From Lewinellaceae bacterium (GTDB lineage Bacteria; Bacteroidota; Bacteroidia; Chitinophagales; Saprospiraceae), in assembly GCA_020636315.1 (NCBI GenBank), contig JACJYA010000006.1:124001-188000 (forward strand): a stretch of 64,000 nt of DNA, read 5' to 3'. Positions within the stretch are counted from its first letter, which is position 1; each line of letters starts with the position of its first letter. This document shows, in pieces, positions 1-8,420 of this stretch. The translations under genes were made by a program, and so were the position numbers. The notes beneath the pieces are model-generated. The model was not told the origin of the DNA and did not search any database. It worked only from the letters and a program-made list of their open reading frames with translations.

Positions 1-126
1 ATAAGCCAAGCGCTCAAACTTTCCCACATTCGGAGTAAAAAGCATAGGCCTCCTTGCCCGGCGGGAGCTGTGCCCCTGGATTCATTGTGATAAAATGAAT
101 ACTTTTAGGGGTCAAAAAAGTGAACT

Positions 127-1227
127 ATGCCAACTGCCGAACAGGCTTACCAGAATATCATCAAACACATTGAAGAGAACCGGCTGGAAGATGCTGTTTC
201 CGGCCTGCTGGCATTTGCCGGGGAGCATGGCCCGGATAAGATGACGGCTGTACGCATGCGCCGCTCAGACTGGAAAACGCTGGAGGAAGAAGCGCTCCTG
301 TTGGGCAATACGAGCAGTATCCGGGAACGCCGGGGGGCCCTGAAGCTCGAGCTTTTTCGACTGGCGGATGCTATCTTGAAAAATGCTGCCGAAAAGCCGG
401 CTGCTTCTCCTGCTGAGAGTGGAAGCCATATTCCGGTGGCGGCGCCTTTTTCTACCCCCCGGGGCGAAGGGCCGGTAAAAGTTTTTCTGGCCTACGCTCC
501 CGGCGAAGCCGACCGAACCGGAGGGGCGGAACTTCAAAAGAGCATGGCCCTTCTGTTGCACCTCAAGCGGGTGGAAATTTTCGATCAGCAGAAAAGCCCC
601 GTGGGCGCCCGGGAAGCTACACTGGCAAAAGCCATGGCCGAAGCAGAGGTTATTCTGCTGTTGTTGAGCAACAACTTCCTGTCTGACCTGGAATGCCTGA
701 ACCTGCAGGAAAATGCCTTTAGCCTGTATCAGCAAAACCGGGCTGCAGTAGTGCCCATCCTATTCAATCCCTGTGAATGGAAAGAACTAGATATCGGCCG
801 TTTGCAGGCCCTGCCGCGCAATGGCCGGTTCGTGTCACAATGGGCCAATGCTGATGAAGCCTTCACTATGATCAGCCGGGAGATCAGCGAGCTGGCTAAA
901 AATATCCGCAGCCGGCTGGACTACGGGGAGCCAACGGCAAAGCAAAACCCGAAGGCTCAGGCCAGGCAGCAAAAACGAGCGTACGATACGGCCATGCTCA
1001 GGGATCTGTTCCGCAAGGGCAACACCGGAGCCCTGATCAAACAACTCATTCACATAACCAGCGATGATGGCCCCGTATATGATGAGGTGTTGCTCCTGGA
1101 ACAGCGCTGGAAAGCGGTCAGTGAAGACGAAAAGAACAACACCGCCAGCCAGGAGAGCCTAACCATTCGAAAAAACCAGTTGAACCAGGGCCTGCTGCAA
1201 CTGATCCGGGAGATGGAAGGGGCGTAA
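127..1227 (+). CDS. EAD-TIR-EAD effector-associated domain protein
   Basis: The 366-residue protein has three parts. Residues about 5-85 form a small helical domain, 117-262 a TIR-like alpha/beta domain, and 287-362 a second helical domain. The two end domains align with each other (RW/DW near the middle, a Ser then Arg-rich helix, and a closing LL.L..E/D helix) and match the pattern of effector-associated domain 11. The TIR core has the opening VKVFLAY strand, a D/R-rich loop and LLSNNFLSDLECLNLQENA, where E195 sits at the usual NADase glutamate position. There is no signal peptide or membrane helix, so it should be cytoplasmic. EADs are known as homotypic adaptors in bacterial conflict systems, so this protein may bridge two EAD partners to a TIR output. 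NADase activity is inferred and has not been shown. No EAD partner lies in this window. Confidence 0.75.
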   Translation: MPTAEQAYQNIIKHIEENRLEDAVSGLLAFAGEHGPDKMTAVRMRRSDWKTLEEEALLLGNTSSIRERRGALKLELFRLADAILKNAAEKPAASPAESGSHIPVAAPFSTPRGEGPVKVFLAYAPGEADRTGGAELQKSMALLLHLKRVEIFDQQKSPVGAREATLAKAMAEAEVILLLLSNNFLSDLECLNLQENAFSLYQQNRAAVVPILFNPCEWKELDIGRLQALPRNGRFVSQWANADEAFTMISREISELAKNIRSRLDYGEPTAKQNPKAQARQQKRAYDTAMLRDLFRKGNTGALIKQLIHITSDDGPVYDEVLLLEQRWKAVSEDEKNNTASQESLTIRKNQLNQGLLQLIREMEGA

Positions 1228-1406
1228 ATGCCAGGGTTCTTTTTCTTCAGAGCGGAGCTTCCGGGAAAATCTCAGGAGAGCGCGGCGGAATTGTTAAGTA
1301 CCTTTCATTATTAGATGGTTTGCCGGGCCTCTGCCGATAACCGGCATGGTGATATTGAATTTACATGCTACTTACAAGTAAATATTTTTTGATCACTACT
1401 AATGTG

Positions 1407-1428
1407 CTTGTTGTGGAGGAACAACAAG
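1407..1428. other. Short inverted repeat with GGAGGA loop
   Basis: An 8-bp perfect stem (CTTGTTGT / ACAACAAG) encloses the loop GGAGGA in the leader of the M61-like gene, about 60 nt before its preferred ATG. It could be an operator or mRNA leader hairpin. The loop resembles a ribosome-binding core but lies too far from the start to serve it. Confidence 0.3.
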
Positions 1429-1488
1429 GAAACTATACAGATCCAAGCCTTGGCAATTCCGCCGCAGCCGGCAAAAAAACGAGAACCA

Positions 1489-3042
1489 ATGAAATCTTAC
1501 CTCTACAAACTGCTGTTACTGGCTGCCGGCTTTTTCTTCTCTTTTTCCGGCCTTAGCCAGGCTAATTACACCTACCAGCTTGACCTGAATAAAACAGAGA
1601 ATGGATTATTGTCCGTGAAATTAACTACCCCATCGATCGGCAAGGATGTGGTTGATTTTACCTTCCCCCTGGCTGTGCCCGGCTTTTATGGTAAGGACAT
1701 GCAGTTCGGCACCATGGTGGCGGAGTTAACGGCTTACGACAAATGGGACATGCCGCTTCCGGCTGAACGGATAAAACAGAATCAATGGCGGATCCGGGAT
1801 GCCAAAGGGCTGCAGCGGATAGAATACAAGGTGCGGAATATGTGGAAATATCGCATGCAAAACTCCAGATACCTCCCGGCAGAAAACTTCTTCATCGAGG
1901 AACGTGCTTTCCTGCTCAATCCCGGCGGATTGTTCGGTTACGTGGAGGGTATGGAGAACCTGCCATATTACATCTACATCGTACGGCCCAAAGGGCTTTA
2001 CGCCTGCAGCGGGATAAAAGGAATGTCGGCAGAAGCTGCCAGAGATGCTTTTTCCTTTAACACTTACCGGGAACTGGCCGACCACCCCATCCTCTATTCC
2101 GAACAGGAGCCGGTGAGCTTTCCGGTGGCCAATGCGACAGTTGAAATAGCCGTTTTTTCCGAGCGTAATGTCGTAAGCCCGGGCCGGATAAGGAAAGTTT
2201 ACGAACCTCTTCTGTCCAAACTGGGAGATTACCTGGGAGGTGAACTGCCGGCCGAAAAATATGCCTTCCTTTTCTTTTTTTACGACGGAGAGGTTTTCAT
2301 TCAGAAAGCGCTGGAGCACACCAACTCCTCGGTCTGGGTATGGCCCGAAAAGTGGGATGCCAGGTTGCTGAAAGCCCCCAGCCTGGAAGAGGGGCTGGAA
2401 CGGGAAAATATGCACAAATTTCTTCACATCTATGCTCCGCTGAATATCCATTCCAAAGAGTGGCTGGCGTTTGATTTCGATGAGCCCCGGATGTCCATGC
2501 ACCAGTGGCTGTACCAGGGCACGACGGAATACCTCTTCTATCATGCCCGGGTGAACCAGGGCCTCATCCCGGAAAAGACTTTCTTCTGGTTCGTCAATGA
2601 CTTCCTTTCCGCTGCGAAGGATTTCCGCCAGGATGTTTCTCTGACGGAGGTGAGCCGCCGCACCTACAGCGGCCTTTCCGATCAATACCCCAACCTGGAG
2701 GTCAAAGGGGCATTGGCCAGCCTGTTGCTGGATATCGAGCTGCGCGCCCTTTCCGGCGGGAAGGATAGCGTGAAAAAACTGGCCGGGGGCCTGGTTTCCC
2801 GATACGGGCAGTATAAAGCCTTTGAAGATGCAGAGTTGTTCGACGTTATCACCGAAATGACCTATCCGGAGATTGGGGAGTTCCTCAAGAACCATGTTGG
2901 CGGCACAATGCCCCTGCCCATCAATGAGGTTTTCAACAAGGTGGGTATGGAATACGATGCCGGAGACAATAAGGTCTATCCCAAGCCGGATGCGACGGAG
3001 AAGGAGCTGGCGCTGAGGGAGAAGTGGTTGTATGGGGAGTGA
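1489..3042 (+). CDS. M61-family peptidase homologue with degenerate zinc site
   Basis: The chosen ATG gives a clear signal peptide (MKSYLYKLLLLAAGFFFSFSGLSQA). An upstream in-frame ATG at 1402 would add a 29-residue non-signal leader and is less likely. The mature protein matches the Bacteroidota branch of M61 (glycyl aminopeptidase-like): an N-terminal beta domain, then a helical domain with the signature region HKFLHIYAPLNIHS and WLYQGTTEY. The family norm is HExxH with a third ligand in the WLYEGxTEY segment. Here residue 310 is Lys (AAA) and residue 343 is Gln (CAG), each one base away from a Glu codon. The usual C-terminal PDZ domain is not evident, and the chain stops after about 517 residues. 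It is probably a secreted or periplasmic pseudoenzyme. Its position between the TIR and STAND genes is notable, but no link is shown. Confidence 0.72.
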   Translation: MKSYLYKLLLLAAGFFFSFSGLSQANYTYQLDLNKTENGLLSVKLTTPSIGKDVVDFTFPLAVPGFYGKDMQFGTMVAELTAYDKWDMPLPAERIKQNQWRIRDAKGLQRIEYKVRNMWKYRMQNSRYLPAENFFIEERAFLLNPGGLFGYVEGMENLPYYIYIVRPKGLYACSGIKGMSAEAARDAFSFNTYRELADHPILYSEQEPVSFPVANATVEIAVFSERNVVSPGRIRKVYEPLLSKLGDYLGGELPAEKYAFLFFFYDGEVFIQKALEHTNSSVWVWPEKWDARLLKAPSLEEGLERENMHKFLHIYAPLNIHSKEWLAFDFDEPRMSMHQWLYQGTTEYLFYHARVNQGLIPEKTFFWFVNDFLSAAKDFRQDVSLTEVSRRTYSGLSDQYPNLEVKGALASLLLDIELRALSGGKDSVKKLAGGLVSRYGQYKAFEDAELFDVITEMTYPEIGEFLKNHVGGTMPLPINEVFNKVGMEYDAGDNKVYPKPDATEKELALREKWLYGE

Positions 3043-3318
3043 TGGAAGGTGTAAAGGTGGATAAATGTAAAGGTGTAAATGTTGGGCCCGGAGGCAATCA
3101 CCAGCAAGGCTTTGAATTATTATTCCTGGAACTGGCGAATACCTTCGTGTATTCCTGGTGTTTTTGTGTCTTTGTGGCGAAAAAAGCTCCCGGAAGGCTA
3201 TCCAAAGAAAGCCCTTATGAGCAAATACACGCCAATCATATATCAAAAACCCGGCATAAATAAATATCTTGGACATTAAACAATGACAGTAAGGCCAAAA
3301 CCGTAAATCCCATACTTC
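3043..3318. other. Intergenic spacer with repeat-like sequence
   Basis: There is no convincing gene. Imperfect repeats of GGTGTAAA-type words occur around 3046-3082. The stretch about 3129-3183 (TTCGTGTATTCCTGG followed by TTTGTGTCTTTGTGGCGAA) resembles a dispersed intergenic sequence I associate with related Bacteroidota genomes. The promoter of the STAND gene should lie in the last 100 bp. Confidence 0.35.
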
Positions 3319-6294
3319 ATGCCAGCCCAGAAGATCCAGGCCATGATCAGCAGCACCGCCCGCGACCTGCCGGAGCACCGCAAGGAAGCCCTTGACGCCT
3401 GTCTGCGCCAAAGCACGGCGCCCCTCATGATGGAGCACCTGCCCGCCAGCGACGAAGAGGCCATCGGCGCTTCCCTGAAGCTGGTGGAGGAGGCGGATAT
3501 TTACATCGGCATCTTCGCCCACCGCTACGGCTATGTGCCGAAAGGGCACGAAATATCCATCACCGAAATGGAATACAAGCGTGCCGTAGCGCGCGATATC
3601 CCCCGCCTGATCTTCCTCATGGACAAAGAGCACCCCATCACCATCGAAGAGGTGGAGGTGGAGCGCGCCGCCGAACTCAAAGCCTTCAAAACCCGCTTGC
3701 AGGAAGAGAATATTGTCAACTTTTTCAAGTCTCCTGCCGACCTGCGCGCTCACCTCATCAACAGCCTCTCCCAACGCCGGGATAAGGACCCCACCGCCTA
3801 CCACTACGTGAGCGACATCCCTCAGCCGCCGGAGGCCTACATCGCCCACCCCTACACCCTGCTGCAGGCCCACCGCCTGGTAGGGCGCCAACGGGAGCTC
3901 AACCTGCTCACGGACTGGGTAGTAAAAACCAAGAAGCCTCACGCCACCATTTTCAACGTCGTTGCCATCGGCGGCATGGGCAAGAGCGCGCTGACGTGGA
4001 AGTGGTTCAACGACATCGCTCCCCAGGAGATGAACCCCCTGGCGGGCCGCCTCTGGTGGAGCTTCTACGAGAGCGACGCCCGCTTCGAGAACTTCATCAT
4101 CCGCGCCCTGGCCTACGTAAGCCGTCGCTCCCGCGAGGAAGTGGAGAAGATGCACCCCTCCGAACGGGAACGCCAACTCCTGGACATCCTCGACAAAGAA
4201 CCCTTCCTCCTGGTGCTCGACGGCCTGGAACGCATCCTGCTGGCCTACGCCCGCATGGACGCCGCCCGGTTAGCGGACGATGAAATAGAAGAACGAACGG
4301 CAAATTTTGTGGCGAATGTCTATGGCCTGCCGGAGAGCGCCGCCCAGTCGTACACCGGCCAGCACCGCCTCCGCAAAACGACGGACCCGCGGGCGGGGAT
4401 GTTCCTGCGCAGGCTTGCCCAGGTAAAGGCGGCGAATATCCTCGTCAGCACCCGCCTGTACCCCGCCGAGCTGCAGGCGATCACCGGTGAGCCTATTCGA
4501 GGTTGTTCCGGTATTTTTCTGAGCGGCCTCAACGAAGACGACGCCCTCAACCTCTGGCGCGCCTTCGGCGTGAGCGGCTCGCGGGAGGCCCTGCTGCCGC
4601 TGTTCCGCCGCTTCGAGCGCCACCCCCTGCTGCTGCAGTCCCTGGCGAGTGAGGTTGCCCACTTCCGCCGCGCCCCGGGCGACTTCGATGCCTGGAAAAA
4701 AGCCCACCCGGCCTTCAACCCTTTCGAGCTGCCGCTGGTGCAGGCGCGCACCCATGTGCTGGAATTCGCACTTCGCGGGCTGGATGGGCCGGCGCGCAAA
4801 GCGCTGCAGGTGATCGCCGGCTTTCGTATGCCGGCAAGCTATGACACGCTGGCCGCTTTGTTCGTGGGCGACGGCCAGGCGGAAGAGGGAGCGTCAAAGC
4901 TCTTCCCTTCGGAAACCGGCCTGGACCATACCCTGAAAGAACTGGAAGACCGCGGCCTGCTGGGCTGGGACAAGCGCGCGAATCGCTACGACCTGCATCC
5001 CATCGTGCGGGGGGTAGTGTGGAGTGTGCTGAAAGAGGAAGGAAAAAGAGAGGTCTTCAGCTCCCTGCAGGCGCATTTTGAGGCGGTGCCTAAGATCGAG
5101 AATTACCTCGATGTCAACCGCCTGGAAGACCTCACACCGGCGATCGAGTTGTACAATACGCTGATCGGCTTGGAGAGGTATGAGGAGGCGTACATTGTTT
5201 GGAGAGACCGGCTTGATGATGCCACCCTCTACCGCCTGAGCGCCGGCCGCCAGCGGGTGGAGCTGCTGGAAATGCTCTTCCCCGATGGGGTGGACAGGTT
5301 ACCGCGGCTAAGTAAACCAGATATGCAAGCATTCACGCTCAATGCGCTGGCACTCAGCGGGCAACCGGGGCGGGCGGCGCCTTTGTTTCGTAAGTCCAAT
5401 GAAATTGATGAGCAGAGGGACGATAAGCAAGGCGTCAGCATCGGCTTGGGCAACCTGTCGAACGCCCAACAGTTAGCTGGTGCCCTGCGAGAATCAGAAG
5501 CCGCTGCCCGCCGGGCGCTGGCCATCACGGGGGAGCAAGAGGACCGCTTTTGGGAAGCGGCTAATTTACAGTGGCTTGGATTGACGCTGGCAGCGCGGGG
5601 TTTGCATCAGGCTTCCGGACAGGCGCTGCAGCGCTCGCTTCGGTTGTTAATTGCCCGATCGGAAAAACAATCAGAAGGTTTGACAAGTGCCTACCTAGCC
5701 CAGCGCGCCCTGTGGCTGGGTGAGCCTGCCCTGGCTCTACCGCTGGCCACCCGCGCCTGGGAGTTGGCATCTTATTTGAGTTTAGAGCGCGATTTCATCC
5801 GCGCCGCCCGCCTGCAAGGCGCCGCCGCCCTGGCCTTGGAGAACTATCCTCAGGCCGATGAGCGCCTCCACCACGCCCTCACCCGCGCCCGCGCAGTCAA
5901 CCTGGTGGAAGAGGAACTCCCCGCCCTGCTGGCCCTGGCCGAGTTGCGCCGCCACCAGGGCCAGCCGGCCGCCGCCCGCGAGCTGCTGGACGGCGTCTGG
6001 GAGCTGGCCGAGCGCGGCCCCTACCCGCTCGTCCACGCCGATGCCTGCAATGTGCTCGCCCAGTTGGAGCGGGATGCGGGCAATGAGCCGGCGGCAGTGG
6101 AAGCAGCCATCCGCGCCTACGAACTCGCCTGGTGCGACGGGCCGCCCTACGCCTACCACTGGGGGCTGGAAAAGGCGAAGCAGCATCTGAAGGAACTGGG
6201 GGCAGGGGCGCCGGAGCTGCCGCCGTTTGATGAAAGTAAATATGAGCCGATGGTGGAGGTGGAGATCAATCCGAAGGATGAGTTTTTTGAGTGA
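3319..6294 (+). CDS. DUF4062-STAND NTPase-TPR protein
   Basis: The protein has 991 residues. Residues 5-150 match DUF4062, a TIR-like fold module often found at the N-terminus of bacterial NLR-like proteins (ISSTARDLPEHR, YIGIFAHRYGYVPKG, ITEMEYKRA). A STAND/NB-ARC NTPase follows, with Walker A GGMGKS at 218-223 and Walker B FLLVLDGLE around 296-304; VSTRLYP is a sensor-like segment and LSGLNEDDALNLWRAFG a GxP-type region. Residues from about 540 form a winged-helix-like linker, and from about 600 helical TPR-type repeats carry many Ala/Leu/Arg residues. Such tripartite proteins are known as regulated switches in antiphage and programmed-death systems: the repeats sense a trigger, the NTPase oligomerises, and the N-terminal module acts. 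The trigger and output are unknown here. It stands alone with a 276-bp upstream spacer. Confidence 0.82.
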   Translation: MPAQKIQAMISSTARDLPEHRKEALDACLRQSTAPLMMEHLPASDEEAIGASLKLVEEADIYIGIFAHRYGYVPKGHEISITEMEYKRAVARDIPRLIFLMDKEHPITIEEVEVERAAELKAFKTRLQEENIVNFFKSPADLRAHLINSLSQRRDKDPTAYHYVSDIPQPPEAYIAHPYTLLQAHRLVGRQRELNLLTDWVVKTKKPHATIFNVVAIGGMGKSALTWKWFNDIAPQEMNPLAGRLWWSFYESDARFENFIIRALAYVSRRSREEVEKMHPSERERQLLDILDKEPFLLVLDGLERILLAYARMDAARLADDEIEERTANFVANVYGLPESAAQSYTGQHRLRKTTDPRAGMFLRRLAQVKAANILVSTRLYPAELQAITGEPIRGCSGIFLSGLNEDDALNLWRAFGVSGSREALLPLFRRFERHPLLLQSLASEVAHFRRAPGDFDAWKKAHPAFNPFELPLVQARTHVLEFALRGLDGPARKALQVIAGFRMPASYDTLAALFVGDGQAEEGASKLFPSETGLDHTLKELEDRGLLGWDKRANRYDLHPIVRGVVWSVLKEEGKREVFSSLQAHFEAVPKIENYLDVNRLEDLTPAIELYNTLIGLERYEEAYIVWRDRLDDATLYRLSAGRQRVELLEMLFPDGVDRLPRLSKPDMQAFTLNALALSGQPGRAAPLFRKSNEIDEQRDDKQGVSIGLGNLSNAQQLAGALRESEAAARRALAITGEQEDRFWEAANLQWLGLTLAARGLHQASGQALQRSLRLLIARSEKQSEGLTSAYLAQRALWLGEPALALPLATRAWELASYLSLERDFIRAARLQGAAALALENYPQADERLHHALTRARAVNLVEEELPALLALAELRRHQGQPAAARELLDGVWELAERGPYPLVHADACNVLAQLERDAGNEPAAVEAAIRAYELAWCDGPPYAYHWGLEKAKQHLKELGAGAPELPPFDESKYEPMVEVEINPKDEFFE

Positions 6295-6413
6295 TTTGGA
6301 CGTGCGTACCAGATTCATCTTGTGCGTAGTAACCGGCCACCTTTGGAAGCCGGTCCGGGCAGGAACTTTGATCTCATCATAAATGTTCCTAACTTTAAGC
6401 AAATTCTGTTTGG

Positions 6414-6635
6414 ATGGAAAAATTTATTATTGAACTGAAAGACCTTTCTAAACGCACTTTCCTGATCGAACTCCTGGCTCAATTGGATTTCATTGATGTC
6501 AAGATCAGAAAAGATGAAGAGGAGAACCCCGCCGGTGAAGAAGATTATGACTTTTTTCAGTCTGCCGGTTTATTCGCTAACCGCGATATTGACGCTAACC
6601 AATTAAGAAAGGAGGCGTGGCGAATTCCCAATTGA
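6414..6635 (+). CDS. VapB-like antitoxin of a type II TA pair
   Basis: This 73-residue acidic protein overlaps the PIN-domain gene by 19 bp. Its C-terminal half (DYDFFQSAGLFANRDIDANQLRKEAW) has the pattern seen in many small antitoxins partnered with PIN toxins, where a 'FF..AGL...R.I....LR..AW' tail wraps the toxin. The N-terminal half is beta/alpha and may be a dimerisation or DNA-contact element, but no clear AbrB, MetJ or PHD motif is visible. By analogy with the family it should neutralise the toxin and repress the shared promoter. Confidence 0.72.
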   Translation: MEKFIIELKDLSKRTFLIELLAQLDFIDVKIRKDEEENPAGEEDYDFFQSAGLFANRDIDANQLRKEAWRIPN

Positions 6636-7003
6636 TCCTTTGTGACACCAATATCCTTATCGAGCACTATAGAAGGAATCTTTCGGTAATTGCTGAACTG
6701 AAGAAAATTGGACAGCCCAATATTGCGATTAGCATCGTCACTGCCGGAGAATTGATCTATGGAGCATTGAATAAGCGAGAACTTAGCCAAATTCTTAAAG
6801 ATATTGCACATCTGAATTTATTTCACATCAATCAACAAGTCGGAGACATTCAACTTCAATTAATGGCTGATTACTCACTCAGCCATAATCTTACCCTACC
6901 GGATGCTTTCATAGCGGCTACTGCTCTTCATCATGCTATTCCCTTGTATTCTTTGAATACAAAAGATTTCAAATACATTCCAAAGCTGAAGTTATATTTG
7001 TAA
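6617..7003 (+). CDS. vapC: PIN-domain toxin (VapC-like ribonuclease)
   Basis: The 128-residue PIN domain has the expected acidic metal ligands: CDTNILIEHY near the N-terminus (Asp9), a Glu in TAGELIYG, and LPDAFIAATA near the C-terminus, followed by the LNTKDFKYIP segment typical of VapC. These enzymes cleave specific RNAs with Mg2+ and are restrained by the upstream antitoxin. The start is GTG at 6617. A strong AAGGAGG lies only 1 nt before it, which is unusually close, so translation may depend on coupling to the overlapping antitoxin gene. A TTG at 6632 has better Shine-Dalgarno spacing but would cut into the first PIN strand. Confidence 0.85.
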   Translation: MANSQLILCDTNILIEHYRRNLSVIAELKKIGQPNIAISIVTAGELIYGALNKRELSQILKDIAHLNLFHINQQVGDIQLQLMADYSLSHNLTLPDAFIAATALHHAIPLYSLNTKDFKYIPKLKLYL

Positions 7004-7072
7004 TTGAATAGATCCTCATCTCGAATTTGGAATTCCTTAAAACCTGTGTAGGTTTAAAGCCCTGAACAATCT

Positions 7073-7204
7073 ATGGAAACTACAAAGTCGATATTTCAAT
7101 TCTTAGCCGTCAAAGAAATTGACTACATCAATTGCCCTATTTCTACTCTTTTGGAAGCCCTCGAAGGCTATTTCCATTTCAGGACAAGAAAATTAAACCT
7201 TTGA
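7073..7204 (+). CDS. Possible 43-residue ORF or gene remnant
   Basis: The ATG-initiated frame encodes METTKSIFQFLAVKEIDYIN and then a Leu/Glu/Phe-containing tail ending in RTRKLNL. It fits no family I recognise, and its stop falls inside the hairpin at 7195-7227. It may be a degraded fragment rather than a working gene. Confidence 0.2.
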   Translation: METTKSIFQFLAVKEIDYINCPISTLLEALEGYFHFRTRKLNL

Positions 7205-7227
7205 GGTTTCTGAAACCTCAAAGGTTT
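7195..7227. terminator. Perfect 15-bp hairpin between convergent units
   Basis: Arms AAACCTTTGAGGTTT and AAACCTCAAAGGTTT are separated by a 3-nt loop. The hairpin lies between the plus-strand TA pair and the end of the minus-strand export operon, where a bidirectional terminator is expected. The long AT-rich perfect stem could also make it a dispersed repeat. No second copy was seen in the window. Confidence 0.6.
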
Positions 7228-7237
7228 TGACCTGCGA

Positions 7238-8356
7238 TCAATTCGTCTTCCGGTAATTCATTACCGCCAGCACATTCACTGCCAGGGCAGCCGTCAGCAT
7301 CACGATCACGTGGTGGCGGATGTCCATCAGGTTGCTGCCTTTGAGGAGCACCATGCGCATCACTTCCACGAAGTAGGCAACGGGGTTGAACCGGGTGATG
7401 GACTGCGCCCAGGGTGGCATGCTTTCGATGGGCGTAAACAAACCACTCATCAGGATGAAGATGATGAGGAAGAACCAGGAGATGAACATCGCCTGCTGCT
7501 GGGTCTCGGTGATGGTCGATACCAGCAGCCCCAGCCCCAGCACCACCAGCAGATAGATGGCGGCAAAGCCGAAGACCAGCCAAAGGCTGCCCACAACAGG
7601 AATGTCGAAGATGAGCCAGCCGACGAACAGGCCGATGGACAACTCCACCAAAGCAATAATCCAGAAGGGCAGCAGTTTTCCGATGATGAACTGGTACTTT
7701 CTGATGGGCGTCACGTTGATCTGCTCGATGGTGCCGATCTCCTTTTCCTTTACGATATTCATGCCCGAAAGGAACATGCCGATCAGGGTGACCAGCAGCA
7801 CCAGGATGCCGGGCACCATAAAGGTCTTGTAGTTCATTTCAGGGTTAAACCAGTTGGAAAAAGTAACGCTCAGGCCGGGGAGAGCGGGCCGCGCCGCCAG
7901 GCTTGCCCATTCCATTCGGATCTGGCTGTTGAAGTCCTGAATGATGGCGTTGGCGTAAGCATTGGCCAGTCCGGCCTGCACGCCGTTGATGGCATTGATG
8001 GAAAGCTGCAGGCTGCCTTTGTTTTTCCGTAACAGATCCCGTTGGAAATGAGGTGGGATCTCCAGAAAGAGGTCGGCATTGCCCCGCTGTATCTCGTCAT
8101 AAGCCACCCGGCTGGAGAAGGAGTGCCCGACGATGTTGAAATTGCGGCAGGCCCGGAACTTTCCGATCAACTGCTGGGAGGCCTGGCTCATATCGTTATC
8201 CACGATGTAAAGGTTGATGTTCTTTACCTCAAAATCCGCTGCATGCGCCAGGATCACCAGCTGAATGATCGGCATCAGAAAGATCAGCGGCAGCATCACT
8301 TTGTGCCGGAAGATCTGAAGGAATTCTTTGCGAACAATAAAAAGGATCGTTCTCAT
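7238..8356 (-). CDS. ABC-2 type export permease (YbhR/YbhS-like)
   Basis: This 372-residue integral membrane protein is the last gene of the export operon. It has one N-terminal helix after RTILFIVRKEFLQIFRHK, a large extracytoplasmic domain of about 140 residues, and five more helices near the C-terminus. GMNIVKEKEIGTIEQINVTPIRKYQFIIGK is the conserved ABC-2 cytoplasmic loop motif. This is the YhhJ/YbhR/YbhS architecture of drug exporters, in which two such permeases pair with ATPases and a HlyD-type adaptor. It lies 64 bp downstream of the first permease. The substrate cannot be told from sequence; in E. coli, YbhGFSR is linked to drug and cation tolerance. Confidence 0.88.
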   Translation of the reverse strand: MRTILFIVRKEFLQIFRHKVMLPLIFLMPIIQLVILAHAADFEVKNINLYIVDNDMSQASQQLIGKFRACRNFNIVGHSFSSRVAYDEIQRGNADLFLEIPPHFQRDLLRKNKGSLQLSINAINGVQAGLANAYANAIIQDFNSQIRMEWASLAARPALPGLSVTFSNWFNPEMNYKTFMVPGILVLLVTLIGMFLSGMNIVKEKEIGTIEQINVTPIRKYQFIIGKLLPFWIIALVELSIGLFVGWLIFDIPVVGSLWLVFGFAAIYLLVVLGLGLLVSTITETQQQAMFISWFFLIIFILMSGLFTPIESMPPWAQSITRFNPVAYFVEVMRMVLLKGSNLMDIRHHVIVMLTAALAVNVLAVMNYRKTN

Positions 8357-8420
8357 CAGACTAAAAATTTTTGATTGATCACCCTCGTCTCCTCATCTCC
8401 CCGTCTCCCCATCTCCATTT

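Noticed and set aside
1726..4176. A long minus-strand open frame of 816 codons across the M61 and STAND genes
   Set aside because: It lies antisense to two genes with strong family motifs and shows no domain of its own. It reflects high-GC codon bias.
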